A stretch of DNA of 64,000 bases, taken from NCBI GenBank assembly GCA_963281255.1, contig OY725497.1:4208968-4272967 (forward strand). The letters run 5' to 3'. A program made the translations under genes and the position numbers. The notes beneath the pieces are model-generated. The model saw only the letters and a list, made by a program, of their open reading frames with translations. It ran no database searches and had not been told where the DNA came from. Every line of letters begins with the position of its first letter. The stretch's first letter is position 1. This document shows positions 35,801 through 44,613 of this stretch, one piece after another. Source of the DNA: Aphrocallistes beatrix (Eukaryota; Porifera; Hexactinellida; Sceptrulophora; Aphrocallistidae).

Positions 35801-38800
35801 TGCATCACGAGGTAGGCGTTCGGAAGCTCCTCTCGCTCCCCCTGGAGTGAGTCCACTTTCTTGCTCACCCCCTCCAGTTCCTCGAGTAGTCTCTTCTGGC
35901 AGGACTCGATGCTCTCTAGCCTCGGATCTGAAGGAGGTCCCAGCACGAGTTCGTCCAGCTGTGTGCTGGTGCCCTGGGTGAAGGTACAGGGCAGGGATTC
36001 TGTCCAGTTGTCCTGCACCCCTGTCTTCTGCGTGCCCTGCTCTATGAAGATCGGTCTGGCCCCGGTCTGTGTGTAGGAGGGGGCGCTGCATGGCCTCTCA
36101 GGTGGCGCAGGGCTGGGGGGCTCGGAGGTTGTCGGGGACTGAGTCCCATGCGGGGAGTTTGGCGGAGGAGAGGTAGCAGAAGCAGCAGGTGCACCTGCAT
36201 GGGGCACTGGAGCGGATTCTATTACTGAGCCAGGAGAAGAAAATGAAATCACCTGTGAGTGATAATAAGGCATATTACTACATTCCAGCAAACCGATTGC
36301 ATTAAACTCCGGAATATCTATCTACCTGTGATAGCCTCTCCATCAGCTCCTGGTGCTGCTCGTTCTGCCTCTCCACCAGCTTAGATAGGGTCTCCACGGA
36401 GGGGGACCTGGGGGGAGGGTCTACTTCCTCTATATACACCTCTCTGTCCCTGCTCCCGAAGAGAGCAGGGTGTCTCTCTGTCTCCTCTCCACTCTCCATC
36501 CCCGTCGACATCTCTACCATCAGCTGCTGGATGTAACGACACACCGTGAGAAAGAAATCCCGAGATATCCGGACCATGCCTGCGCGCAGGCTGGTGACGG
36601 GCCGGCCGTTGAATGAGACAGCTGAGTAGGCAGGGACACTGCACGGGGGGAACGTCATCCCGCCCTTGTACGATGGCTGGTATGAAGTAATCACACTGTC
36701 CTTAAGGATGTTGGGTATAAATAGAGCGACAGATCACAGGTACAGACAAGGCAGCCGTCTCACCAGTGCTGAGGCTAGGATGCTGTCCGTACTTGGACCT
36801 CACCCTCACCAGGACGTAGTCGCCGGAGTGGAGCACAGGACAGGGGAGAGCCCCCCCTCGAGGCACCGCAAATCTGGTATTGACTCTATCCGTCTGACCG
36901 TCAGCAAACTGCACCAGCACTTGTCTGGAGTCGGCGTGCTTCAGGACCACCCCAGGGTAGAAGAGCCCGTCTCGACACGACCGAGCACATACCTGATTAT
37001 AATTAGTAATTAACTCTAAACTGACAAAATTATTTGCAGAAAAATACTTAGCAACATTATTTTTTTAAGTGATAATTACATTTGAATTCTGATCGTGATC
37101 AATAATAGCGGTAACTAGGATGTAAACTAAAGTATTTACTTGCATTCCTCTGAGTGACTGCTGGACTGGCTTTGCCTTGTGGTGTATGTTCTTAATCTCA
37201 GAATCTCGCAAGTTCTGTCCGACATTGTCTAGCTCAAACTTTGAGAAGTTGGGAGTGTCAGCTGAGTGGTTCTTCTTTCTCTTTCCTTTCTTCTTTTTAA
37301 TTTTTATCAATGAACTTCCAACTGAAGAGAGATCCGACAAACTTTGAGAGAGTTCAGAATCTGCCCTCGAGTGCTCTCCACTCGCTGGGATGCTAGGGGA
37401 TCGGGTTGCCATGGGTGTTGGTTCTAGTTGGTTGCTACATCAAGCGACAGGCCTTATTATAATGTAAGTTCAATAAATTGGAATTAAATATAATATTTAA
37501 ATATCATTTAACTATTTCTTTAAAGTATTAATTATCTACTCTGTTACTTCGCATTCGTTCTTCCATTAGAAGTTCCACCACTCCCGTCAGCTCGATCGCT
37601 ATCTTTCCTCAGTTTGGATTGTATCCTGGCATCCGAGTAATCCATGGTGATCGTATGCTTCTGAATGTTTTTCCACGTGTCTCGAATCGAATCTAGAATG
37701 GTTGGTTCTGAACCGAATTTTTCAGTGTTTGCATACATACAATAATAGATTGTGATTGTTAGGAGAATGAAAGTCTTCACTCCGATGAACATTTTCCGAT
37801 TACGTAACCAATACGAGTCGAATAACAGTTCTCCCTTATCGTACTCGTCTACTACCTTGAGTGGCCTGGGCGTGATTTTCTTAATAAACTTCCGTATGCT
37901 GTGTATATTTCCCATTTCGGAGACTAGCTATATCAGTAGAAACTAACATACGTAGTATAAGGTGTAAAATATAAAAACAAATGCTATAATACATAAGAAT
38001 TCCTTTTAGGCATCAGTGTTAACCCTTCCCCGGGGAGTGTCTGTGCTTCCCCCTAACCTCCTACCTCAGCTGGAGGTATTTGATAAGATCATCCTATGGC
38101 TTGGAGATGATATACGATCAAGACAAGCTTCTATGCAGTTTGCGAAAAAATTGGATCTAAAGAGGTGCTTTATCATCAGAAAACCAATTGGAAATTACCC
38201 AAAAGTACCCTACACACCTCTAAAGGTTTGATATGCAATTACAGCGATATATTGATTTATAGTTACTGTCATTAATTCAGTTAATTCAGTTAATTCAGTT
38301 GCACATATTACGTATGAAATTTTAAAACCATTATATTGCCATTCACTAATAAAATGAAGATTCGGAATTGAAAGATTGTTCCTAGTGCCGGTGTATGTAG
38401 CATATCCCATATTTTCGCATGTAATATTCGTTTAATATATTTTAAAACATTAACAGCAAATGTATTCGTTAGATAAGTGATCTATGTTGAAGGATGGGCG
38501 AATATGTGAGATACGACTTTGACTTGAAGGGTTAATTGGTGTCGACATCTCACGTCATTTCTGTTACTTTCATCACAGTAATAACGAATATCTGAGCTAT
38601 GCCAGATGCTAATAGAAAAAATAAATCAATGCTGAATATGACCACTTCCACTCTCAAAACATAAGTCTGCCAAATAGTGAAGAATAGGTCTCCAAAGAAA
38701 GCAGGGATTATGAGAGATAGTCCGATGACTGAAGCTAGGTATCTTGAAGTTAGGTTTCCTTTGATGCTCATAAATACATGCGCTGTGTGTAGAATAGGCA

Positions 38801-40010
38801 GAAGCAGTAGAAGTAAGATTAGCTCGAGTGAAAGTGCAACAGCGAAATACGGTAGAACTAGACCTTTGTAAATGAATATAATCAGCTCGAGGAAGAAGAA
38901 CATAGCTAGGTATACCCCCCTGAAGTAGAGTATCATCTGGGAAGCTAACTGGAAGTAGTGGACTACTGATACTCCCATTGTCCTCTGTGTTAACTGAATA
39001 TGCTAAGTTAGTATTAAAAAGTTGAAGTATAAGGTTAAAATCTTTTTAGCTATTGGACAAAGGTGTAAACTTGGCAACAATCCTAGAATCGGCCATACCA
39101 ATGCGAAATGATAAGATTCTGACTTTCTGCGACATCAGAAGTGAAGTGTGGTATGAACTCTACCACCACGAAGAGATATGCGGACTGAGTTGGACACGAT
39201 ATCCCGAGCTCACCAAGCTGCTCAAGGGGTATCGCCGAGGGGAGATGAGCATATACACAGGCGCAACAGGTATTTTAGAAAAATTTGCATTATATTGAAC
39301 ATTTTGTATGAGACATGGTTTACAATGTTTAAATGGTTACAGGCTCCGGAAAAACGACTCTTTTGAGTGAGCTCTCCCTCGATATTTGCATGCAGAACGT
39401 GCCTACTCTCTGGGGGAGTTTTGAAGTGGGTTCGACGCGGTTAGCAAAAATAATGTTAAAGCAGTTTGCACAGCAAAATATTGGATCAAACCAAGATTCT
39501 TTCGATAAATGGGCAGACAAGTTTGAGAAATTGCCGATGTATTTTATGAGCTTCTTCGGAGCTGTCAACATCGATCGAATCCTCGAGACCATTAGTTACG
39601 CTGTGTTTATGTACGATGTCGAGCATGTTATCGTGGACAATTTACAGTTCATGGTTAGCCTCGAGTACCACAATGACAAGTATTGGGTACAGGATAGGAT
39701 AGTATCCGCTCTGAGGAAATTCTCAACTGAGAAGGACGTCCACATCTCATTGATCGTACATCCGAGAAAGGAGCGAGATGACGTCGTTCTAGACAAGTCA
39801 TATATATACGGAACAGCCAAAGCGATACAAGAAGCGGACAACATACTGATCCTTCACTCTAACCCGGGGCAATGCAAAGCATTGGAAGTGTGTAAAAACA
39901 GATTTACTGGGACGCTAGGGTTCGTTCGATTACACTACGATGCAAATGACTGCACTTTATCAAATGCGAAATCATCAAAGGTGAAATTACCTGGTATGTC
40001 TGTAGTTTAA
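26839..40010 (+). CDS. TWNK: Twinkle mitochondrial DNA helicase, 7 exons over 13 kb
   Basis: Exons are 26839-27082, 28898-29130, 29200-29346, 29409-29597, 38010-38225, 39050-39269 and 39343-40010, all in phase, giving about 638 residues. The N-terminus is basic. A CxxC-x17-CxxC zinc ribbon (C65, C68, C86, C89) is split by intron 1. The TOPRIM-like region follows ([33 protein letters not shown]), then the RecA helicase core with GATGSGKTT (about 414-422), [24 protein letters not shown] and VHPRKERDD. Twinkle unwinds mtDNA at the replication fork. The end is uncertain: a GTATGT at 39994 with AG at 40031-40032 would give a different 4-residue tail. Introns 1, 4 and 5 contain eight other transcription units. 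Confidence 0.93.
27510..28745 (-). CDS. EIF4A3: eIF4A3 DEAD-box helicase, nested in Twinkle intron 1
   Basis: 411 residues, the same length as human eIF4A3, intronless, antisense to Twinkle. DEAD-box motifs occur in order: [57 protein letters not shown] and [13 protein letters not shown]. The sequence ends [13 protein letters not shown], compare DEMPMNVADLI in human. It distinguishes itself from eIF4A1/2 by the N-terminal [26 protein letters not shown] region, read in two parts. eIF4A3 is the RNA clamp of the exon junction complex deposited on spliced mRNA. The start codon lies 152 bp before Twinkle exon 2. Confidence 0.97.
   Translation of the reverse strand: MARYVSMEGDAPPLKSGLVSADSLVFESSKGIDVFQTFDQMGLRDSLLRGIYAYGFEKPSAIQQRAIRPIISGRDVIAQAQSGTGKTATFSIAVLQRIDTQIREIQVLVLSPTRELALQIQAVMLALGDYMNLHCHACIGGTNIGEDLRKLEFGQHVVSGTPGRVVDMIKRHTLRTRNIKMLILDEADEMLNKGFKEQIYEVYRYLPPSLQVILVSATLPHEILEVTNKFMTEPVRILVKRDELTLEGIKQYFVSVEREDWKFDTLVDLYDTLVITQAVIFCNSRRKVELLAEKLREANFTVSYMHGEMHQKERNAIMREFRDGESRVMITTDVWARGIDVEQVSLVINYDLPPNRELYIHRIGRSGRFGRKGVAINFAKDDDIRILRDIEQYYSTQIDEMPSHIDEFVKQ
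29827..30291 (+). CDS. NDUFAF4: NDUFAF4, complex I assembly factor, nested in Twinkle intron 4
   Basis: 154 residues, intronless, same strand as its host and beginning 229 bp into the 8.4-kb intron 4. The C-terminal half matches human NDUFAF4: [36 protein letters not shown] and [10 protein letters not shown] against IPKGKISIVEALTLLNNH, WTAEKIMQEY, LLKYFVTF and PPEDKKAIRSK. It begins [10 protein letters not shown], like the MGALVIRGIRN start of the human protein, where Gly2 is available for modification. The factor assists assembly of the mitochondrial complex I membrane arm with NDUFAF3. Because it is on the host's strand, its expression requires its own promoter or release from the intron. 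Confidence 0.88.
   Translation: MGIVWRKLKNKKTLVSKPSKALEYAQKEKRVNPKPYLHKRDENFLHRLRGAHLTEVEGENKPSEQSNLPKKPSDNGHKKLEGKDIPLGKLDIDQITTILSNKSSNPDLWTPEYVSKEFRIRLEYAAGLIKYFNTFVKPPAKKLEPPEDKQMASK
30292..30820. other. Intronic spacer with C-rich and G-rich patches
   Basis: Lies inside Twinkle intron 4 between NDUFAF4 and the broken TMEM256 copy. Positions about 30490-30635 carry several TGCCCCC runs and one GGGGGGG run, unlike the surrounding AT-rich DNA. This looks like a degenerate transposon fragment but has no recognisable ends. Confidence 0.5.
30821..31200 (-). pseudogene. TMEM256: Frameshifted TMEM256 copy
   Basis: The proximal member of a tandem pair. The first 50 codons from ATG 31200 match the intact copy ([13 protein letters not shown], then [13 protein letters not shown]), then the frame breaks in a T-run. 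After the common CTT-TG the intact copy has eight bases (TTTGCTTT) and this copy has seven (all T). The rest, in the shifted frame from about 31060 down to 30821, is again closely similar ([26 protein letters not shown]). So a single-base deletion near 31050-31056 disables the copy. A homopolymer sequencing error is the alternative, since the distal part still looks constrained. Confidence 0.8.
31536..31585. repeat. 50-bp copy of a DUF4537-like gene exon
   Basis: This segment is identical at 49 of 50 positions to 36589-36638, which is coding sequence of the DUF4537-like gene 5 kb downstream. Sequence outside the 50 bp does not match. The copy lies 24 bp before unit 2 of the TMEM256 tandem duplication and has no reading context of its own. 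Confidence 0.9.
31740..32120 (-). CDS. TMEM256: TMEM256-like membrane protein (intact copy)
   Basis: 126 residues, intronless, antisense within Twinkle intron 4. Members of the TMEM256/DUF423 family have an N-terminal amphipathic region and four membrane segments; here hydrophobic stretches cover [18 protein letters not shown], the region around [27 protein letters not shown] and the C-terminal [13 protein letters not shown]. The family motif of GAxGAHG type is represented by [10 protein letters not shown], and the [20 protein letters not shown] ending is clear. The function of the family is unknown; mitochondrial localisation is reported for vertebrate TMEM256. The neighbouring upstream-facing copy at 30821-31200 is broken. 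Confidence 0.85.
   Translation of the reverse strand: MTTGMRPRIPFNFQRMDPGSLWVKLAGIGGLTAFMIHGYTEHTSTLSEESKHKIELATSYQIFASILIVALPNTRPYGVPKGLICVGTMLFTGGIYLNKFFDLSGTYISPLGGVLVMLGWGSMLLM
32244..32627. other. Divergent intergenic region inside Twinkle intron 4
   Basis: The region between the divergently oriented TMEM256 (minus) and C18orf63-like (plus) genes. It is AT-rich with CT-rich runs near 32575-32600 just upstream of the plus-strand start. No repeat or RNA was recognised; promoters for both genes are expected here. Confidence 0.5.
32628..34349 (+). CDS. C18orf63: C18orf63-like (DUF4708) protein, nested in Twinkle intron 4
   Basis: 573 residues, intronless, same strand as the host. Residues 1-340 match the N-terminal domain of human C18orf63: [35 protein letters not shown] (read in two parts), [28 protein letters not shown] and [12 protein letters not shown]. 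Residues about 360-500 are low complexity and include near-identical repeats of [14 protein letters not shown] with a third weaker copy. The last 50 residues ([19 protein letters not shown], then [13 protein letters not shown]) look like a SAP-type DNA-binding helix pair, which I do not recognise in the human protein. The family has no assigned biochemical role. Confidence 0.82.
   Translation: MSTQESQTSLFFSTLPPASDLVAFTFRINSSSTGTDSAFSSVQQCCMGLALNAPSFLISPVDQTSLSTQYAEPKRRLLLITSCGSAQTEEYREKLNAFRLTEPCRVTDVSYQLVEECFRFTLCSRLSPKWNRFGTMLVQGEEFLQAKRTQTLLAVRLEANVRLRELCISLVPYSVTYRPLDVMDVLNMSQERIMPNTLESVQLLFGKNLSIKNIRCQVLPNLTRAYIHSITREPLRSSPLRDHSAVREYWKSVHGYQLPQEGTSYVNVSFQSRSSHSLTYPLPCVITENSLIWRYSPASAEWVSRSFMQDSQDRMPSFCGYQLSFSQRARPSVEYQIPKDTDIPRPNTQGYTTTPIAKHAPLTQPIQSTHSRAKHPNVVPPQTERYKPCFKVNPLTHPIGDKTTQPSIVQPQTERYKPCFKVNPVKKPEPQIQLNTPKQHILPAPSSSTFSSSLPPVPSLTDTATPQSSATIHPKTQCFNVNRTVSEAQHETSILRVPTHSLSTVTDPPAKKQKVARPSVRLEDLATAGQLGKASIPNLAEWLREKKISFRAKDKKAQLISLVQQHLILMSEP
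34350..34860. other. Spacer inside Twinkle intron 4
   Basis: 511 bp between the convergent C18orf63-like and DUF4537-like genes. It is AT-rich with no recognisable feature beyond the two 3' UTRs. Confidence 0.6.
34861..37412 (-). CDS. DUF4537/Tudor-like protein (C11orf16-like), 4 exons, nested
   Basis: Exons on the minus strand are 37412-37140, 36992 to about 36750-36798, 36700-36326 and 36252-34861. The end of exon 2 is unresolved because only donors that leave phase 0 fit exon 3. The protein has a basic N-terminal stretch ([11 protein letters not shown]). A first Tudor-like unit follows ([24 protein letters not shown]), then [15 protein letters not shown] resembling human C11orf16, a coiled coil, a proline-rich linker and three further Tudor-like units ([51 protein letters not shown]). 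Such domains bind modified peptides or act as scaffolds; function here is unknown. It is the only nested unit in this window that itself has introns. Confidence 0.72.
37544..37915 (-). CDS. Small single-pass membrane protein, unknown family
   Basis: 123 residues, intronless, antisense in Twinkle intron 4. It begins MGNIHS, which fits the N-myristoylation pattern MGxxxS, followed by a basic region ([11 protein letters not shown]). One hydrophobic segment lies at about residues 45-62 ([17 protein letters not shown]). The C-terminal half is charged and serine-rich. I do not recognise a family. The intact frame, good ATG and spacing between flanking genes argue that it is real; transcript data would be needed to confirm it. 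Confidence 0.6.
   Translation of the reverse strand: MGNIHSIRKFIKKITPRPLKVVDEYDKGELLFDSYWLRNRKMFIGVKTFILLTITIYYCMYANTEKFGSEPTILDSIRDTWKNIQKHTITMDYSDARIQSKLRKDSDRADGSGGTSNGRTNAK
38550..38978 (-). CDS. TMEM216: TMEM216, ciliary transition-zone protein, nested in Twinkle intron 5
   Basis: 142 residues, compared with 145 in human, intronless and antisense. It has four membrane helices. Family blocks are clear: [19 protein letters not shown] (human FLLELFIFLYKGVLLPYP), SIKGNL (FGTKGNL) and [12 protein letters not shown] (QTYVLRLEVIMN). TMEM216 is a tetraspan member of the MKS complex at the transition zone, with TMEM231, TMEM67 and others; human mutations cause Joubert and Meckel syndromes. The start codon lies 71 bp from Twinkle exon 6, so its promoter must overlap the host intron end or exon. 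Confidence 0.9.
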   Translation of the reverse strand: MGVSVVHYFQLASQMILYFRGVYLAMFFFLELIIFIYKGLVLPYFAVALSLELILLLLLLPILHTAHVFMSIKGNLTSRYLASVIGLSLIIPAFFGDLFFTIWQTYVLRVEVVIFSIDLFFLLASGIAQIFVITVMKVTEMT

Positions 40011-40215
40011 TTAGATTTTTTTTTAATTTTAGAAGAGTACATTTGAACAGTGTCAAGTATTAGACAATATTTCTAAATTCCGTATTTCATATAATTTAAT
40101 CAAAAAGAATTCTATTTTATTTGGTCTCCAACATTTAACATCAGACTGAGTGAAGACTTTAATTCGTATATTAAAACCTTACGTGTTACTTGTTTGTTCA
40201 AATAACCATTAGCAA

Positions 40216-42369
40216 ATGCCAGCGCTAAAAGCTTTCGGACGTCGTTGGCCGTTCGGCAGTGATGACCTCGTGTATCCCGGAATCATATCATGCATCACGC
40301 GTGCTGTCGCTACTGTGATCATAATCGCTCTAACACTGAAGTTCCAAGCCTTGTACGGTGCCCAATGTCGTGCTAGCACTTTCCTCTTCATCTACATGGC
40401 TGGGATTCTATTCTTAAACATCTTGTGCTGCATCAATGATTCAACGATTGCGTTTATAAGCAGCCGTGGCTCCATTACTAATACGCGAAAACGCGCTCAT
40501 ATGCCTACGCTGCTGCACGTGCGCCTTCTTTTCCTCGTTTGCGAGCTGATCTGGACGATTGCCGGGGCTTTCTTTGTTTTTCAGGCAGCTGGACAGATAG
40601 AAGATTGCTCTACGGAGAATATTTCCAAGATGTTCTGGATGTCTATTAGCATCAACTTCGTGGCCTGGGTGTTGATAATTCTCTTTACCATCTCAGCACT
40701 GGTTTACTTTGACCCTTGCAGACTTTACAAGACCCCTTTCAGTCCAAAGGATTTCGGTCTAGAATCACCACATGATGACGAGGTGGTGCATGGGGAGAGC
40801 GTCTCACTGCTCCGTCGACAAGTCACCGAGAGCTCCCTACATTATACTGAACGTAAATGGCGACACATGATCTCCGTCTTCTGCTGTTGTCTGGGGAAGT
40901 CACGCGATCAAGAGGTGCACAGAGCCGCGTATTCGGACTTAGCGCGTGTGCTGGCTAACATACTCTCCGATCTGAATCACGCAGTCCCTTCGGACGTTGC
41001 TGCTGGTCTGTCCCTGCTACAGCGGGAGCAACAAGAGCTCATGGACCATGGAATTGACCCGGGGCGTCTCAGGAGAAAGATGGAGCACTTCCGAGGCTCA
41101 GAAGACACACGAGACCCAGAACAATTCCTGGATAACATCCTAAAAGATGACCTCCCAACTCTAGACTTGAATCATCAGGATGACTTCTACGTAATGGACA
41201 ACGTGATACATTACATGGACTATGCCTGTGCTGTATACGGGTGGCCGCTGTTCGTATACGCAAACCCGTTGACTTGGCACCTACGACTCTTCAAAGGACG
41301 CGAGAATACACGAAATACGACACACTTAAGTCCACTGTTAGGAGGGATTCCCGTTCTAGGGGACAACTCTTGTCTGTGCAACTTCAAGAGTATGCTAACA
41401 CAGGCCAACTTAAGAGTGGAGGATATATTTTTCGCTTCCTTTGAGAATGCAATATACGAGACACCATTCTTCGTCGCGCTTGATCACACCCGAGCCTCTG
41501 TGGTGATTTCGTGTCGGGGGACCATGTCTCTTGAGGATGCCATCACAGACATAAGTGCTACCATGGAAGCGCTGCCTCTACAGGGATTCTCGGAAGAACA
41601 CTACGCACACAAAGGTTTCGTGATATCCGCCAAAAAGATTCTATCGAAATTAGAAGAAAACGAAATTCTATCAAGAGCATTCGCTCTGCATCCCGACTAT
41701 AAGCTTGTAGTAGTTGGACATTCCCTCGGTGCAGGGTGCGCCTCTGTGCTAGCCATACTTCTGAGACAAAGCTATCCTAACTTAAAGTGCTATGCATATG
41801 CGCCTCCAGGATGTCTCGTTAGCAAGGCGACGTATAAATACACTCAAGAGTTCGTGATCTCTGTTGTAATGGGGAAGGACATCGTCCCCAGGCTCAGTGA
41901 GCAAAATGGCCACGAACTGAAATCGAATTTAGTTCGACTGCTAGAGCTAGAAACTCAGCCAAAGTACTACATATTCTTGAGGAACATTCTAGAAAACCTA
42001 GGATTGTGGTGTAGGAAAGTGAATTCTTATCCAGAAATGAGAAAGAGAATTCTAAGAGCTAACGAAAATGACAGTATGCTGAATTCTTTCTGGAACAACG
42101 CTAGTGGCTACTCCCCTGTACCACCCTCTCGTAGCACCAAACACATGGTGCTGCCTGGCCGGATTATCTACATCATCCCCAGTGAGCAGTCCCCTTTCTT
42201 CTTCTGGAGGAAGAAGAAGTACGCGCTGAAATGGACAGAGCCGGACGACTTCCAAGTTCTGCTCGTAGGGCCAGCCATGCTAGCCGATCACATGCCTGAT
42301 AGAATGTCTAAGGCTATGAAACAGATTAAGAGTTCTGATATGAAGGGATCCTCTATCGTGGATATTTAA
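40216..42369 (+). CDS. DAGLB: sn1-specific diacylglycerol lipase (DAGLB-like)
   Basis: 717 residues, intronless, compared with 672 for human DAGLB and 1042 for DAGLA. The start FGRRWPFGSDDLVYPG matches the DAGL N-terminus. Four membrane helices occupy about residues 20-170. The lipase domain follows: CAVYGWPLFVYANPLT, VALDHTRASVVISCRGTMS, the nucleophile elbow VVGHSLGAG (Ser), GKDIVPRLS (Asp) and PGRIIYI preceded by the His region. The closing DHMPDRMSKAM is also family-specific. The enzyme releases 2-arachidonoylglycerol from diacylglycerol. The short C-terminus lacks the long Homer-binding tail of DAGLA. Confidence 0.95.
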   Translation: MPALKAFGRRWPFGSDDLVYPGIISCITRAVATVIIIALTLKFQALYGAQCRASTFLFIYMAGILFLNILCCINDSTIAFISSRGSITNTRKRAHMPTLLHVRLLFLVCELIWTIAGAFFVFQAAGQIEDCSTENISKMFWMSISINFVAWVLIILFTISALVYFDPCRLYKTPFSPKDFGLESPHDDEVVHGESVSLLRRQVTESSLHYTERKWRHMISVFCCCLGKSRDQEVHRAAYSDLARVLANILSDLNHAVPSDVAAGLSLLQREQQELMDHGIDPGRLRRKMEHFRGSEDTRDPEQFLDNILKDDLPTLDLNHQDDFYVMDNVIHYMDYACAVYGWPLFVYANPLTWHLRLFKGRENTRNTTHLSPLLGGIPVLGDNSCLCNFKSMLTQANLRVEDIFFASFENAIYETPFFVALDHTRASVVISCRGTMSLEDAITDISATMEALPLQGFSEEHYAHKGFVISAKKILSKLEENEILSRAFALHPDYKLVVVGHSLGAGCASVLAILLRQSYPNLKCYAYAPPGCLVSKATYKYTQEFVISVVMGKDIVPRLSEQNGHELKSNLVRLLELETQPKYYIFLRNILENLGLWCRKVNSYPEMRKRILRANENDSMLNSFWNNASGYSPVPPSRSTKHMVLPGRIIYIIPSEQSPFFFWRKKKYALKWTEPDDFQVLLVGPAMLADHMPDRMSKAMKQIKSSDMKGSSIVDI

Positions 42370-42876
42370 TGACAAGACCGACCCATGACTGTTCAATAGC
42401 TCCTCATATACCTACTATGCTATGCAGTGTTATGATTGTTTTATATCTTATTCAGAATTGCCCTTTTTATCAGTGATACTAATTGCTTTATTAAAACAAA
42501 TATTAATTTGATTATATTTTCTTTACAACTTTTCGATGAGTTATTATCATCTGAACTTAATGTAGTATAATTTTGTATATCATTCCTTCTTAATATTTCA
42601 TCAATTATAAGTCGACCTCGGACTAAACTATGTGTATTAATAACAACGATGGTTTATTGCAGTGTCGTACAATGAATTCTAACGTGAGAGTGAAGCCATA
42701 TACGTACGTAGTATATTGTATAGAAAAAATTAATTAAAGTGAAAATATCTCCATGTTTAAATAAAAACAAAGTGTCCGAAAGCGGCACACAACACTTATT
42801 AAATAGCAAACATTATAAAGTAGAAGGTTAAGTAAAATTAAATTTCTGAATTTCCTAGCAAAAAGTTAAAGTAGGA
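42370..42876. other. Intergenic spacer
   Basis: 507 bp of AT-rich DNA between DAGLB and the NHL-repeat gene. I see no repeat, RNA gene or frame in it. Confidence 0.6.
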
Positions 42877-44358
42877 ATGGCAACTCGTTTCTCTGAGGCT
42901 AGCCCACTCGCAACAGATCCAATCGAACCGTTTCTTACTAAGACAGCCGCCATACGTCAAGATCTTGATACCAAATTCGCAGAGTATCAGCAGTCCCTCG
43001 AGGAGAGGAAGTTAGCTATTAGCGAAGAGCTGGACAGAATCGAGATCGAATACAAAACTGGAAGAAGAGAGTACAGTCAGAAACGTAGTGTGTTGGATCA
43101 GGTCAAGTCTAATGTGAAGCTACAGTGTGAAACATTCAAGACGATGGAGAGCACGCTACTGGCAGATGTTGAGAAGCAAATAGCCATACTTGATAAGGAG
43201 TATCCAGAGAAAGAGCTCGATCTTGTTCTGGATACGACATTCACCGAACAAATACAGAGGTTAGGAGAATTAGAATTGAAAATATTAGATAAAGAAACGC
43301 CAACTATTGGGGATGCAGCAGAATTTCCCTCTAAACCCCTTCCTCCAGTCAAGATACCAGAAGATAGCAGCGGTTCAAAGGTGAAGGAATGCAAACAACC
43401 TCCTAGGTCACCTCGAGATTTTACGCAGATGAAAGAGCCAATTTTGAGTGCAGTGAAGCAAGGAGACGGAGCTGGCGACTTGAAGTATCCGCAGAGAGTG
43501 ACGATAGATCCTAAAACAGGAAACATCTTCATTGCTGACCAGACCACCCACTGTGTGAAGATATTCTCTCAGCAAGGGGAATACAAGGACGCCGTGCGAT
43601 ATAACGGTAGCCAATCGGGATACAGATTCGAATTAGTGAATCCATTTGGAGTTTGCTTCTTTCAAGACTCACTCTATGTTACCTCTCTCCTTGAAAAGAG
43701 TTTTGGTGTGCTTCCACAGCCGTGTATTTTCAGATTTGATCGAGTGAATGGGAGTGAGGCTAAATTTAGATATTCCATGTCTAGTGGAAGTCGCGGGTCA
43801 GATGAAGGTCAATTCAATGGACCCAGAACTATTTGTGCTGACCAAGCTAATGGAGACGTGTATGTATGCGACGACAAGAAAAGGATTCAAGTTCTTGATA
43901 AAAATCTGAATTATAAAAGACTAGTCCCAATGCCTCGAGGTTGTGAAGTTACTGAAATACAGTTTAAGGGAGATCGACTTTATTTTTTAAAATCAGGTAG
44001 TAGATCAATCTTTGAGTGTTCCAAACAAGGAAGGATTGAAGAAACGTATAATAGAGGATTATCTAGACGTAGTGGTACAGCATGTTTTGAAAGGAAAATA
44101 TCACAAATCATTCCCTGTTTACAAGCTAACTCCATGATTTCCTGCAGTGCTGGCATGCTTTTTATTGGACAGACGGTACATGAACATTCAAATGAAGATG
44201 TAGTGACTCAGAATTTCCAGAGCATGAAGTCAATCAATTTACGTGGTAATCCTGCAGACGACGGTGGCTTCGAGGTTAGAGGAATGTGTCTAGATGAATC
44301 TAGTCAGAGGCTAATCGTAGTGTTACATTCTAAAGATAATATGCTTCAGATATTTTAG
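42877..44358 (+). CDS. Coiled-coil plus NHL-repeat protein
   Basis: 493 residues, intronless. Residues about 25-120 form a heptad-patterned coiled coil rich in Glu, Lys and Gln. From about residue 195 there are NHL-type beta-propeller repeats, for example YPQRVTIDPKTGNIFIADQTTHCVKIF, read as the strand pattern, then FNGPRTICADQANGDVYVCDDKKRIQV. The layout is the C-terminal part of TRIM2/3/71-like proteins but without the RING finger or B-boxes, a form that is common in early-branching animals. The propeller probably binds RNA or protein. No specific orthologue is proposed. Confidence 0.75.
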   Translation: MATRFSEASPLATDPIEPFLTKTAAIRQDLDTKFAEYQQSLEERKLAISEELDRIEIEYKTGRREYSQKRSVLDQVKSNVKLQCETFKTMESTLLADVEKQIAILDKEYPEKELDLVLDTTFTEQIQRLGELELKILDKETPTIGDAAEFPSKPLPPVKIPEDSSGSKVKECKQPPRSPRDFTQMKEPILSAVKQGDGAGDLKYPQRVTIDPKTGNIFIADQTTHCVKIFSQQGEYKDAVRYNGSQSGYRFELVNPFGVCFFQDSLYVTSLLEKSFGVLPQPCIFRFDRVNGSEAKFRYSMSSGSRGSDEGQFNGPRTICADQANGDVYVCDDKKRIQVLDKNLNYKRLVPMPRGCEVTEIQFKGDRLYFLKSGSRSIFECSKQGRIEETYNRGLSRRSGTACFERKISQIIPCLQANSMISCSAGMLFIGQTVHEHSNEDVVTQNFQSMKSINLRGNPADDGGFEVRGMCLDESSQRLIVVLHSKDNMLQIF

Positions 44359-44613
44359 TTAGGAGCTACTGACGATAGGAATTACCTTAAATAGTTTAGT
44401 TATAATTTCCTAAATATATCTGCGTTGATTATAAATAGATAGGATCTACATGATCATATTTATAAGAAAATGAATAACTTTAAGAAGAAGAGTTACAAAT
44501 CAAAGGTAAAATACTGTACTCAGAACACACTTAAAATCTGAAATATCCGATAAAATACACTTGAACCATCTGATTGGAATTTAAAATGAAAATCACACCT
44601 TAAGGAAGTCGCT

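Noticed and set aside
26839..40010. Twinkle-like exons as remnants of an integrated T7-like phage
   Set aside because: The exons have proper splice sites and phases, and the protein shares animal Twinkle-specific features such as LWLGDDIRS and the LPRG segment.
39994..40032. A further 39-bp intron at the end of Twinkle
   Set aside because: It would be shorter than every other intron placed here (minimum about 60 bp) and only replaces the last few residues; kept as an alternative.
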